From: Evernia prunastri
Lineage: Eukaryota; Ascomycota; Lecanoromycetes; Lecanorales; Parmeliaceae
NCBI GenBank assembly: GCA_003184365.1
Contig: NKYR01000002.1
Coordinates: forward strand, 62,976-126,975
Length of the DNA stretch: 64,000 nt
Reading direction: 5' to 3'
A program made the position numbers and the translations under genes. A model generated the notes under the pieces. It saw nothing but the letters and a program-made list of their open reading frames with translations. It did no database searches and was not told the origin of the DNA. Positions 47,837-59,738 of the stretch are shown here, one piece after another; the stretch's first letter is position 1; the number at the start of each line of letters is the position of its first letter.

Positions 47837-50706
47837 TCACTCCATTTCAATTGTCCCTGGCGGTTTCGAAGTCGTATCATAGAAGACTCTTGAAATTTCA
47901 GAAATCTCATTTATTATCCTCGAGGTTACATTTTCGATGAAATCCCAATTAAATCTATAGGACTTTGCAGTCATCTAGGTTTCCGAAGCGTCAGTTGCTA
48001 TTTGCAATGCCAGAAAGGGAGGAGCAGCTTCGAACATAGTCTGTGGTGGTCACTGCCCTTAGGACAATGCAATGACCGTATGATCTACGCAAGTTCCAGA
48101 GTCAGCAAAGCCTTTTCGATAGATAAAAAGCAAAGTTGCAAGACTCTCACCGCTTGTCACCTTTCACACCCACCGCATTAACGGGTAACAGCGCAGCAAA
48201 TGCTTGACTGATCTCCCTATAGAGGCCTGCGGCTGTAATCTCGTCGAGAAAAATCTTATCCGCTTTTCGCAGAATTTGTAATTGATGGTCATCCACGTTT
48301 CCCAGAATTCTTTATAAGAGTCAGAGCTGATCTAGAGGTCTTCTCGCTGTGCACAAACCTGATTCCTAGTGAGGGTCCTGGGGAAGGGTGTCTCCATACG
48401 AGCTCTTCTGGAATGCCGAGCTTCACGCCGAGTTCTCGCACTTGCTCGGTATATTAGACTGATGGCTATTGAAGCGAGTCTTGGAATCGTCACCTTCGTC
48501 TTTGAAGAGAAGCTTCAGTGGCTCTATATAGAATTCAACGTCAGTACTACTCGTACGAGGCAAATCTTGGAGTCGCAAGACAGCCCTCCGATTTCAGTAC
48601 CAAAGAGAATAGAAGAACTCCGAAATCTACATACCGATCAGCTTCAATTTCATCGTAGCCGGTAACCCTGTTCAGAGTTCAGCGGTTCCCCAGAAATCTC
48701 AGACGACTTTCTTACCGCCCACATTATGATGTGTTTTTATCGTTTGAGACGGGCCTATGTGGGTATCAGCAGGTCGCAAGTATTCCGTACCCCTGTGCAT
48801 GGTTCATTCCAGGGCCGGTGCCAGCCCAAAGAACAGTATTGACACCAAGACATGAGAAAGGGCGGAGACGAGACGTACCCTTTAGACTGATACTCTCAAT
48901 CTGCGCGTATGTCAGGCCTTGCAACATGTCTTGAAACTCATGTTTCAACCCAGAGATGGGAAAATCGGCTCCTCAAGTACTTACTACATCTGGATACAAG
49001 GTTCCTTGTAGCAGCCATTCGATTTCTCCGCCTGTGGAAGAACAAGCATATTCCTCTTCGATTCTCTGAGCGGTCTCTTGGAAGACTTCGATAAACAATC
49101 CACCAATAACTCTTCTCTTCTCTTCAGGATCTCGAATTCCTGCCAAACCATGGAGAAAGCGATGGCTTGCGTCCGCTACGGTCAGTTGAATACCCAGATT
49201 TTCGGTCAGTTGTTTATGTACGCTTTGGGCTTCTCCGAGTCGGAGGAGACCATTGTCCACAAGAACGGCATGGAATCTATCCCCAATTGCTTCACTGATG
49301 ATGATGATCTCCAGTCAGTAAATGTATTTTTGAGTATAAGACTTAGGTTGTGGAGGTTAGTTGGAAATAAGGGGCTGGAGAACACATACTGCATAAGCTT
49401 AGCTGCAACCTATTCCTAAATCAGATTTCAGGATTTGGGCTCATTGGAAAGAGACAAACCGTAGAGTCGACTCCCCCAGATACAGCGCCTGGGCAGTCTT
49501 AGCGTGGTTGAATCTTAGAGTCTGTAGTGGAGACGTACCGATGACTTGACCCTTTGCCCCAACAAGTTGCCGAATCCGCGCAATCTCTTTATCTACGAAC
49601 TCACCCATCGTCCAATGCTGCCTGGCCTCGCATATGTCTACGGCGAAGTTCCTAAAAATTTCGAAACCTCGAGGTGTGTGTGAAGTTTCAGGATGAAATT
49701 GTATACCGAAATAGGGCCTCGTGTGGTGCGCTATAGCAGCAAACGGTGAATTGGCCGTGGTCGCAATGGTCAGGAATGCATCCGGAAGATGCGAGAGCTT
49801 GTCGCCTACTCCTATCAGCGAAGATAGACAGTAGATTTCTCGTGGCCCAACATACCGTGAGACATCCAAACCTCTAATTCATTCCCAAGCCCTGAGAACA
49901 ACCGATCCACATGCACGCTTTGTCCCTTATGCTGCTGTATCTTAAGTTCGGAGTATCCATACTCTCTCTTCTCTCCTGCATTACAACTATGGCGTCAGAT
50001 ATTTGAGGATGTTTATTGAGCTTTGGAACATGTCTACAGAGCAGGAACTCCCAAGACATGCTTCGAGACTTAAGGGTTGGTCCAAAAGAAGGCAAATGGA
50101 CTCGGAAAAAACGTACCTGCCACCACCCCGTTGTTTGCAAAATGCCAGGAAAGCGCTTGAAGCCCGTAGCAAATTCCGAGCACGGGAACGTCCAATGCGA
50201 AGACTGCTGGGTCTAATTTCGGGCTTTGCTCTTCATAGATCGCCCATGGGCCCCCAGAGAGGATAACGCCCTTTGGTTTATACGAGAGGTCAAGAACTTT
50301 GGCTGTGCTACGCAAAATTTCAAAGTCAGCATTGCTTTTTCAGGTCAAAGATCAGAGGCAAAAACGAAATCACAGGAGCAATGTTTCTTGCTCCCGCAAT
50401 GTGTCTTGCTCCGCGAATCATGATCCCAAGCTGGAAAGCCATTACCATGGGAGTAGCTCTGAATATATTTGGAGCTCTCTCAGACGCCTCGTGATCAAGT
50501 GCGAATACCTGAACACATTCGGGGTTATTGACTACTCTCAGGCGTTCTAAAAGGGCCATAAAGCGTACTGAGAACCAAAGTCGACTGCAAGCTTTCATTA
50601 TTAGTACTTCGTTGGAAATATCATTCAACAAGGGCGGAGGGTACGAACGAATAAGTATGGTGTCGAAGGCGTTCGCCGGTGGCGGTGGTAGCGGTGCTGT
50701 TGCCAT
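47837..50706 (-). CDS. GUA1: GMP synthase (glutamine-hydrolysing), intron-dense paralogue
   Basis: Amidates XMP to GMP. The frames look fragmented, but canonical introns join 17 exons into one intact 541-aa protein: 50706..50649, 50584..50569, 50508..50446, 50307..50117, 49975..49856, 49805..49539, 49488..49460, 49409..49390, 49294..48985, 48900..48879, 48754..48716, 48667..48635, 48523..48494, 48440..48359, 48309..48151, 48084..48036, 47974..47837. Every phase closes. The glutaminase triad is present (Cys92 in GICYGLQ, His187 and Glu189 in FHPE). The ATP-PPase loop SGGVDST (242-248) and THHNVGGLP are intact. The XMP-binding motif, normally RHPFPGPGLA-(V/I)-R, reads RHPSPGPSLGIR (416-427), and the TTDFMTADW region is altered. 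Exons as short as 16 nt are unusual. Confidence 0.92.
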
Positions 50707-51066
50707 AGCTCGTAGCTTAGACGATTGGAAAAAGGTGAGTCTCAGTGCGACTTGTTCGACAGGTCTTCGAGGCCCCAGACACTTATGGATTGCGTAGTAT
50801 TGGAAGGATGGATTTCAAATGGCTGGAGCTGTGTGATTCGATTGCGTGGAAAAGCGGATGCAGATGGGCATGGAAATGGATCTGTAGGACAATGCAGCCA
50901 AGCTCCAACAGATCACTCAAATAAAATTGTGACTCTTTTGTGCGCTAATCATCGCACAATTGATTCCTTATCGATTGCGTAGGGCTGCAGGCTTGGCAGG
51001 GCATGTTTTTTACAGACTGGCGGGCTAGAGCACATCAACCCAACTCTCTTGATTGATGAGCGAAAA

Positions 51067-52046
51067 ATGGCGAAGCGCAAAGAGATCGGTGACAATCGAG
51101 ACGATGAGCCCGAATCGGAGGAGAGTACCTCGGAAGAGAGCAGTAGTGATGATGTACCGACATGCTCTCGAAGCTCCACCCAAAAGCATCTGGCCTGACT
51201 TCTGCTAGGATACAAACATGCTCGACGTCGAGTTCGAATGGTTCGACCCGCAGCCTGAGCACGATTTTCATGGCCTCAAGACACTGCTTCGTCAACTCTT
51301 CGACGTGGATGCGCAGTCGTTGGACCTCAGCGCCCTAACGGACTTGATCTTGGCACAACCATTACTGGGATCTACTGTCAAAGTAGACGGCAACAAGACA
51401 GATCCCTATGCCTTTCTGACTGTTCTCAACCTCCACGAGCACCAGGTAATTAGGTGTCTACGGTTGCAGGGGAGCAGAGTTGAATAAGCTATAGGATAAA
51501 GAGGTCATTGAAAAAATGGTCACATACATCAGAGCACAAGCAAAGCGCAACACAGCTCTTTCAGACCTCGACGGCCTCGTACAGAACTCTACAAGTGCTC
51601 GAGTCGGGCTTGTTCTGACCGAAAGGCTTGTCAACATTCCATCTGAGGTAGTACCACCAATGTACAAGATGCTGCTGGAAGAAATTTCGTGGGCGATCGA
51701 AGAGAAGGAACCCTACAACTTCACGCACTATCTCATCCTGTCGAAAACCTATCGGGAGATTGCTTCAACATTAGATGAAGATGATACACCCAAATCAAAG
51801 AAGCAGAAGAAGGCTGGTAAAAAGGGATCTTCGGAAGTCTTCTACTTCCATCCCGAGGACGAGGTTCTTGAAAGACATGCTTCGTGTTTTGGCAGCTATG
51901 AATACTTGGTGGAGGGCGCCAGAGCAGATTCCAAGAGGACATTTCAAGAGCTTGGCATTCAGCCACAAGGCCACATGATCTTAATAGAAGCCAGCAAATT
52001 TGAAGCAGCTGTAAAGGGGCTTCAAGAGTACTTTTCTCAGAGCTAA
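51067..52046 (+). CDS. BCP1: BCP1/BCCIP family protein
   Basis: 291 aa from join(51067..51153, 51209..51445, 51495..52046). The acidic Ser/Glu-rich N-terminus is followed by the BCCIP domain, recognisable from VEFEWFDPQPEHDFHGLKT and EEKEPYNFTHYLILSKTYRE. Yeast Bcp1 is a nuclear protein that chaperones ribosomal protein Rpl23 and supports export of Mss4. A Lys-rich segment (SKKQKKAGKK) may be a nuclear localisation signal. Divergent from the GMP synthase gene (360 bp apart) and convergent with ARO7 (59 bp apart). Confidence 0.93.
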
Positions 52047-52105
52047 AATTAGCGCTTCATCCCCTCGAGCGATGCGCTGGAGCATGATCTTAGAGTCTTG
52101 AGCCT

Positions 52106-53035
52106 CTATTCCCAATTTGTTCCTTTTAGCCGCTGCATAAGGTATTCCACCTCCACTACTTTAGTCAATGGTATGACGGTTTCCTGACTGTATCAGCAGT
52201 GAAATATAGAAAGATGCCCTTGCGGTTGGACAAATTCTCCTCACCTCGTACATCGCGACCACAGCATCAACGTTGATTTTCCCCTCACTCTCAGCACCAA
52301 TACTAGGATCTGTCCCATATGTTCTCGCCTTCAGCCCCAGTCGTTCCAACACTTTCTTCTCGACCTTGGCATTAGTGATGGCAGCATCAATTCCCTCACG
52401 GTCCTCTTCCCGTATCAATTTTACGAATCTCTCCGTTTCCTGTTGAAATTTCGATTCGGCTACGAACTTCCCAAAGTGAATCCTTCGCGACAAGGCTTGC
52501 AAACATGCCACATCACAAGTCGCCGCCGATCCATAGTTCTCTTGCCTTTCACCGCGATCTTCTCTCCCAAATTTTCTACACACTCTGGGTAGGACCACAT
52601 CGATGTACTTCTTCTTGATGGTCTGATTGACATCAACATCGTTGAGGTGCAAAATCTTCGGATACACTAAGGGCTGAAGTATGGGGGTTTGAACTGCATC
52701 AGGAAAGAATGGGTACTCGTCCGGAGACTCATAGCGGCGCACGAGTGACTGCAATCGCTCTTGTTCTCTGAGCATCCAGTCAAACAAGCTGAGAGGACTA
52801 TCCGGGATCTTGACCCCACCAGACTCGTAGATAGTCGCGTTCAGTGGGAATTGAACACGTTCTATGAGATGGAATGTGATAGTGTCCTCCAGGCGGCTGA
52901 AGGATGAGTCAGTCCCCGAGACTTCTTCCTGTAGAACAGGCAAGGATTATCCTTGAGTTCTTACATCAATTGAAAGCGTATATTTGCCAGGTCGAGTGCC
53001 TTTGAAACATCCGATAGATCAATTGCAGAATCCAT
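52106..53035 (-). CDS. ARO7: Chorismate mutase
   Basis: Converts chorismate to prephenate, the branch point to Phe and Tyr; cytosolic in fungi. 266 aa from exons 53035..52965, 52896..52245 and 52183..52106. The all-helical AroQ fold of the yeast type is evident: RLEDTITFHLIERVQFPLN at the start of exon 2, GSAATCDVACLQALSRRIHFGKFVAESKF in the middle, and VIPLTKVVEVEYLMQRL at the end, restored by the last splice. Length matches yeast Aro7, whose family is inhibited by Tyr and activated by Trp. Confidence 0.96.
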
Positions 53036-53509
53036 CGTGATTAATGTCAAATGGTATTTGCAAATGATGGGGTGTGTTCTTGATTAGATAAATTACCCGG
53101 ACGTACTCGGTCAAAGCTTGCAGGTTGCTGCTCTAGGAAGAAATCTAAGATACTTAATTGTGGTCAACCTCTCATAAGTGACACACATATGCTTGACCAG
53201 GTGATTTAACAGAGTCGAAAGAACGAAGATCATCTAGAAAAGCTCAGGATTCTCTCTATAATATAGGAATTTGAGGAGCCCAAAGGTCGGTGTAGGTAGG
53301 ATCATAGCGCTGATATTCAGCCCTACGAGCTTGATGTCGGCAAGTATTGGCGGACATCAGGATCAGATGCTCGACCTTGGTCGTGTGCCAGCAATTCTTC
53401 TCCAGCGGTTTTGTTCTTTTGCATTTGCTTCGAAAGTCTTGATTATATTAGACCGGTACACCAAAGCTTCCATAATCCACCCTTGGCCCACGGTGACGCC
53501 AGCCACTGA
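53036..53509. other. Divergent spacer between ARO7 and MDV1
   Basis: Shared promoter region. It contains TTCAGCCCTACG at about 53320, a core also seen at 1500 and 13399. No gene. Confidence 0.4.
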
Positions 53510-55630
53510 ATGGCAAGCCGCGATGGCTCCCCGGCCCGTCACCGAAGGACTGCGTCTGAGGAGAGCGGCATGCTGGGGTCAGCCTTGACGGTACTATGAA
53601 CCAAACTGTCAGCGTATCTATTGCTTAGCTCTGACGCCTACAGACCCGACATATTGAAGCCTTCGGGCGAAAAGTAACAACTACAGCAACCCACCTCATA
53701 GGCGATCCGGAGAGTAGCGTCCACTACCAGCATGCTATGAGCGCATTGCAAAAGGAACTACGGCGGCCAGGCATCCAGCAACGGGTCTTCTCATACGCCA
53801 AAGCCTCCCCAACAGAATTGGTTCGGTCTAAATTATCCACCTCGGAAATCCAGCATCGGGCCCTCACATACCTACCCGATGAACTTCTTACAAATATCCC
53901 CGAAGACGAGAATGTATACTCGTTGTTTCAAGGTTTCCAGGCTACTCTGCCGGAGGGGGAAAGTGAGCACAGGAAGAAGCATAAAAGGCGGAGTTCGAGG
54001 GGACAGAGATTACTAGAGGCCAATGATGGCGAAGAGAAAACACCGCTGGAAAATTTGAAGAAGGAGAGGTATGAGCTGAACCATCGTCTAGAGATGATGG
54101 GTGTCAGGAAAAACATGTGCGCGTCGGAAATCCGTGAAATTGATAACAAGATCTCGAACCTGAACACTATGCGGAAGATTGTTCTAGATAGGCTTGGAGA
54201 TTTGGAGCAAGATGAATTACGAACGGAACAAGATCTGCTCGAGGTGGACAACAAGCTCGAAGATTTACTGGAAGAGCTGGATGATGCGGCTACTTTAGGC
54301 CACACAACCGTGACACCACCCACTGAGATTGATGTAGAAAGTGAAGACGCGGCTGCGGATACCCAAGACATGAACGCCTCCTTCATGTCCGCCTCCATAT
54401 ATGAAAGGCTTCCCTCTCCCAAAGCGAAACGCAGCAAGCCAACCCGCCGGAAATCCACACCTATTAGGCACGAACATTTTGAACCTGGGTCCTCCATCAA
54501 GGTATTTCAGGCTCACAACGACATGATCACAGCCCTTGGTTTTGATGCTCCTTTCGGCACCATGGTCACTTCGGCATTAGACGACACGGTGAGAGTATGG
54601 GACTTGAACCTTGGCAGATGCATCGGACTTTTAGAAGGCCACCACGCCTCCGTCCGCTGTCTGCAAGTCGAAGACAATATGGTAGCGACTGGCTCAATGG
54701 ATGCCTCTATACGGCTATGGGATCTCAGCAAAGCAGAATATTCCCCTCGGGAAGACACAACAATAGAAGAGGAGGACGAGGACCAACCGGCCTCAGAAAA
54801 CACCGATCATATAACATCACCACATACTTCAAGCATGCAAGACTGCCCTCTCTTCACCCTCGAAGCCCACGTCGACGAGGTAACGGCCGTCCATTTCCGT
54901 GGCGACACCCTCGTCTCCGGCTCCGCAGACAAAACCCTCCGGCAATGGGACTTGGTGAAAGGTCGCTGCGTCCAAACACTCGACGTCCTCTGGGCCGCCG
55001 CTCAAGCATCCTCAACCATGAGTACTACAGACGCCAAGTGGCGCGCCACGGGCCGTGTCCCTGATGCAACTGCAGATTTCGTGGGAGCCTTGCAGTGCTT
55101 TGATGCAGCGCTCGCTTGTGGCACGGCGGACGGGATGGTCAGACTGTGGGACTTGAGAAGTGGGCAGGTGCATAGGAGTTTGGTCGGACACACGGGGCCG
55201 GTGACCTGTCTGCAGTTTGACGACGTGCATCTCGTGACCGGGAGCTTGGATCGGAGCATTAGGGTAAGCCACTCTCCACAGCCATTCAGCCTCCATCATC
55301 CTCATCTCTCTCCCTTTTAACTTCCCGTACGGGAAACAACCCCATGGGACATGCAACGCTAACATGACCACCAAGATCTGGGACCTCCGAACCGGCTCCA
55401 TCCACGACGCCTACGCCTACGACAACCCAGTCACGGACATGATGTTCGACTCACGCCGCATCGTGGCCGCGGCTGGCGAGAGCGTGGCGAAGGTTTACGA
55501 CAAGACCGATGGGCGGCATTGGGATTGTGGGAGTGGAGAAGGGAAGAGCAGTGTGGAGAGGGTGAGGGTCAAGGATGGGTATCTGACGGAGGGAAGGAAG
55601 GATGGGATGGTGGGCATTTGGACTTGCTGA
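53510..55630 (+). CDS. MDV1: Mitochondrial division protein 1
   Basis: Adaptor that links Fis1 on the mitochondrial outer membrane to the dynamin Dnm1. 651 aa from join(53510..53590, 53644..55263, 55376..55630). The small first exon was chosen because it joins to TRHIEAFGRKV, which is conserved in fungal Mdv1. The N-terminal Fis1-binding region is followed by a long coiled coil (about 160-245), a Ser/Arg linker and seven WD40 repeats from about residue 308, with clear GH...WD pairs such as VRVWDL, IRLWDL, LRQWDL and VRLWDL. The last blade is completed by exon 3, ending in GIWTC. Confidence 0.95.
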
Positions 55631-56476
55631 ATGTTTTTTTACTTGGAAGAAAAGGCTGTGTGTACATATTCAGTGGAAAGCTATCTCCTCAACTGGATGT
55701 TGGCAAGTCGCTCTGGTTCTGGAGTGCCTCTGAACTAATTCAACTCCCTTTCTATTCAATGCTAATGCGTCTACCTATGTTGATGAACCCGGACAGATAC
55801 ACGCTTTTGTGGTACCCATAAATTTTTATACACGCGCAATTCATACAATCATCTCCCGTCTAGGCGACAAGCTGTAGCCATCCCCATAATTCTAGCCCCT
55901 GCTAATGCGCGACAGACGGCAGTATGTGGGTCGCACTGTTGTAGCCTTGCGTACTCGCCCTCGAGGTGGGGATGTTGATTGAATTCGTGAAATGGAAGCT
56001 CGTCATCATTATTAATTAATTACTGCGACAGCACCGCGAAACCAGGCGTTGATTTGTGGGGGTTTGCAGAACGGGCAAGATCCACGCGGAGATAATTAGG
56101 AGCTTGGGACTTGGAGGAATGCCTGTCGCCAAAATCTGGTTGAGACACCCTATCCGCCGCGTCCGCGTTGGCTGAGATTCGTGGCTTGAAGTCAATTCTC
56201 CAGCGTCGTATGTAATCGGGAAGAGCGCCACGACTTTTGCCTATCAGTGTCGTGATGGAGCCGGGGACCGATGGAGCCCATGACTAGGAAGGGCGGTGTG
56301 GGTGCTCCAGGACAAAACGTCGTCCCTAACTGAAAAAAGGTTTTTGGTGCCAACGCCGGCCCTCAAGGTGGTGGCGGTGGTTATGCAGCGAGAGTTTAAC
56401 CCCTCAATGTTCATGTAGTAGCAAGATTACATACTGTGTCAGGATTTGAGAATGCTGCGGATCCGTGCCGGTCTGT
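55631..56476. other. Intergenic between convergent MDV1 and DUF3445 genes
   Basis: No gene recognised. Confidence 0.45.
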
Positions 56477-57798
56477 TCATGGCGCAAAAGGACATGACGG
56501 AGTTGAGTCAGATTCGCGTAATTGTGCAAATGGGCATGACACTGTAGAACTGGTAGCCGGCGCTTTCGACAGGTCCTGCCTTTCAAAAGCGAGTTTTCCC
56601 TCTCTTAGCCAAGCACAAACTCTCTGGCCCCAAGTCGGCCGGTTCTTGTAAAAGCCGAACTTCTCAGGCATGGAGTCACATACTTCAGCAAGCACTGGTC
56701 CCGATCCTTCGTCCCTAATCTGAGTCAATGGGGTCATGTAGCTGCGAACGGCAAAGACGATGGTTCCCGTGCGTGGGAGGCAGGTAAGAGTGTGATGCTC
56801 AACGCGCAGAAAAGACGCTGAAGGATCGACTTCGGTCTTTGCGGGTGGATTGTTCTCTCTCTTCATCGTGTTTGCGCCGTCAAATGGGAGAAACAGCTGA
56901 GAGTGATTGCACTGGATGGCCCACTATATCGAGGTAAATCAGACATGTTCGGTAGAGGCACGGAGCTGAGCCTACATTCAACCTCCCAACCGACTGTCCA
57001 CGCTCCATTCTCTCGAAACATCGATTCACACCTTTCTTTAGGCGGCCATCGTAGCCTGGTACAGGTTTATGAATCTCGCTGACGGACATACCTACTCTCG
57101 CAGCAGGTAGGAAACCCTGCGGGAAACATGAGACAAACGCCTGGAGCACAAACACATCTTGGGCGTCTGGAACCATGAAGTAGAAGTCCTCCTCTACATT
57201 CTCTGCCAGGTGCCGAAGCATGCTCGCATGATCTAGAAGTGCCGAAGAAATTTGATGTCGCGCGCCGTTGACGAGGTTGTAGAATATATCTCCTTTGATT
57301 CGGAATATTGTCGGGAATCTTTTGGGAAGCAAGTCAAGCATGACTTCTTCGTAGAGCTCGCGAACAGCGGGACTGGCTATCTCGCTAGTTCCCACGCATG
57401 TTCTCGGATGTTCAGCCATCAACTTCTTACGCAAAGCTGTCCGTTCCAGATAGTTACGGTCGATTCTGACCCAGTCCTGTTTGGTGGATTTCGTGATTCC
57501 TTGCAGCAAGGTCAGTAGCTGCGAGACGGAATTACTGTGACATGAGGGGCAACATACCCATAGTGACATGTTGCTTCTTTTCGAAGGGGCGGTATCTGAT
57601 GGGCTCGACGGTTCTATAATCGAGAGTATGAAGGGCTTGAATATCTTCAGTCGGACGTGCACCTGCATTGACGTGCTTCGGTTTTTGCTGCACCTCGAAG
57701 ATACAAAGCCGTACGAAGACAATGTACGCCCGCTCAATCAACGCTACGAACAAAGAGTAACTGATGGTAATCGAAATGAGTCTACCAAGCAAATGCAT
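56477..57798 (-). CDS. DUF3445 heme-dependent oxidative N-demethylase-like protein
   Basis: 403 aa from exons 57798..57558, 57499..56976 and 56923..56477. Residues about 10-35 form one hydrophobic N-terminal helix, so it may be membrane-anchored. The DUF3445 domain follows: PIRYRPFEKKQHVTMG, then NYLERTALRKKLMAEHP, LPKRFPTIF, the conserved LAENVEEDFYFMVPD and VPGYDGRL; the third exon restores NWAIQ and HHTLTCLPRTGTIVFAVRSY. Family members are reported as heme-dependent oxidative N-demethylases acting on methylated amines. The substrate here is unknown. Confidence 0.87.
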
Positions 57799-58736
57799 GA
57801 TTCTGAACGGCTGTGAGCGTCGAAGCTGGCTGGCTTGAAGCTTGGGTTTCTAACTGTTTATAAATTCGTAAATCAGATAGAGACGGGGAAAATCATCTCC
57901 TGTGGGTACAATTGCAATAAAACCCCCATGTGGGTTGCTACTTGATAGCCAGAGTGCGTGGCTGAAAGCTACTGCTCGCATGTATGCAGCTAAGAAACCA
58001 CCTGCATAAGGTTTCGTAAACTTCCGAACTATTGCAACGTGCAATGAAGAGTCATCAGACAAGGATACAGAAAGTCCGTGGCGAGTGTAGCTTTTGAAGA
58101 GACGCCCCAATTTGGAGGATTGATATCGTAACATGGTACCAGAAGATCTAACCTTAGGTAAGGTATGACATTGTTGCGCCTGCGGTTCGAGGTCTCAGCG
58201 GTAAGGGTAGGGTATCCCGAACCCTTTTTCCCGTGATACCGATGAGGAGTTGGTGATACTACTGTAGATGTCGCTCCATGACGTGGGCCATTGTTTCATT
58301 CTCATCCTTCGCTCGAAATGCACCTGGTCGACTGTCGGTTGGGGAAAAGTAAATGGGCCAAAGTAGCCTCGAGGTCGAAGCGAAATTCAGGGCAATTTCT
58401 CTTATCACGCTACTCCTTGTATCAGCTCCAACTAGAAAAAGTGACCCAGTTTCCTACTTTCAATTAATAGGAGCGCATAACACGTTGGGAAAGTATAATA
58501 CCCACAAAGAAGCTCCTGTCCAAAAGCGATTTTACTCAGTCCAGCTCTTGTTATATGTCCGCCATACCTCGCTCCTTCCACGTGTACCTTGCTGTCGGCT
58601 GGCGTTAATGAACCAGGTTGATTTCCCCCCTGGAACCAAAAACCAATGCGCATGTCTCATCTTCTTTGCGGTACGCAGCATAGCGCAATTTCACCCTGCA
58701 TAGCGCTGAAAGCCATCTCAGGCTAGAGTTGGAGTG
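57799..58736. other. Intergenic, no gene seen
   Basis: A 94-codon minus frame (58134-57850) has no recognisable features. Palindromic ACCTTAGGTAAGGT-type sequence at about 58150. Confidence 0.4.
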
Positions 58737-59438
58737 TCAAGCGTTGTCTTCTCTTTCTAAAAATCCTGGGTCGTTCTCAATCCTTCGCTCAAACTTAGTC
58801 CACCAGTCCTGGAAGCTTTTCAATGGAACGACTTCCTGCCCTCCCCCAGTGGTAGTTCCGGCAAAACTAGCTAGAAAGTTGAAAGCATTTTTGATGATGC
58901 GTTGTGCCAACGCTTTGGTTGATAGCGGTGTTGGCCGTTGCCGTTGACTCCCGGCCGAGACGAGAGCTGTAGAAGACGCCGATTTTGAGGTTTCAAAGGT
59001 TTCAAGCTGTGATACGATCGTCGCAGCTTGCTCAATCGATATTCCAACCGTGGTCTGCCCTGCAGTAGCAGCTGCACCCCCATTGGTTGTCGTCGAGGAT
59101 GCCTCCACGTCGGTCATCTCATCCTCCACAGGATCTGGACCGCTGTCTGAGCCATTGAGAATTAGGCCAGTACCACCAATCCGAAATATAGCGCTCTGTT
59201 TTTCTGATCCCAGTGCACCGAGCAGTCTGATTTCTGGTACAGTGCCAGGGAGTTGTATGTAAATGCCGGCTAATGTGCCTGCTGGAAGGGTGGTTCCGGG
59301 CAATAAGAACACAATCAAATGGGAGAAAGCAGGGAGAGAGGAGAAAGTAAAGGCGAATTGCGTCTCGGAGACGATGGTAGGGTTGATGAGGACTGGCCTT
59401 GAAGGAAGGATGAGCCCAAATGGCGGGGCCGTAGACAT
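58737..59438 (-). CDS. OPI10: OPI10/Hikeshi-like protein
   Basis: Single exon, 233 aa. The N-terminal beta-sandwich (about 1-95) starts with the family-typical FGLILPSRPV, with FLLPGTTLPAG and the hydrophobic patch that in human Hikeshi binds FG-nucleoporins. The C-terminal part (about 175-233) has ALAQRIIKNAFNFLASFAG and the conserved WWTKFERRIENDPGFLER. Hikeshi imports Hsp70 into the nucleus during heat stress; yeast Opi10 affects inositol regulation. The Ser/Thr/Ala-rich linker is longer than in animals. Confidence 0.94.
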   Translation of the reverse strand: MSTAPPFGLILPSRPVLINPTIVSETQFAFTFSSLPAFSHLIVFLLPGTTLPAGTLAGIYIQLPGTVPEIRLLGALGSEKQSAIFRIGGTGLILNGSDSGPDPVEDEMTDVEASSTTTNGGAAATAGQTTVGISIEQAATIVSQLETFETSKSASSTALVSAGSQRQRPTPLSTKALAQRIIKNAFNFLASFAGTTTGGGQEVVPLKSFQDWWTKFERRIENDPGFLEREDNA

Positions 59439-59738
59439 GGATACTTTACTCGGCTACGACACCAAATACAAGTTAGGTACGATTCTGGAGCACGTGTTGA
59501 ACAGAAGTTGCAAGTCACAGAAGCTCAAAACAAATCTCTCCGAGCAAAATGAGCAGACGAGTAATAATAAGAAAAGTAGTTCGATATCCTGAGGTGAGAG
59601 AGTACTCTATTGTAAAGTGAAGAATGACGTGTCACAAGCGGGCGCTTATCGATAAGCATGTTTACTTATGTTTATTTGAGCAACGAACTTTGATGCTTGC
59701 ACTGATTCTTCAGTTGAAGAGAACACACATGGCATAAC

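Noticed and set aside
47837..50706. Reading the GMP synthase copy as a pseudogene
   Set aside because: Initial frames looked broken, but each break coincides with a GT-AG intron that restores the conserved protein and phase across all 17 exons.
57850..58134. 94-codon minus-strand frame
   Set aside because: No recognisable domain and no supporting promoter or splice signals.
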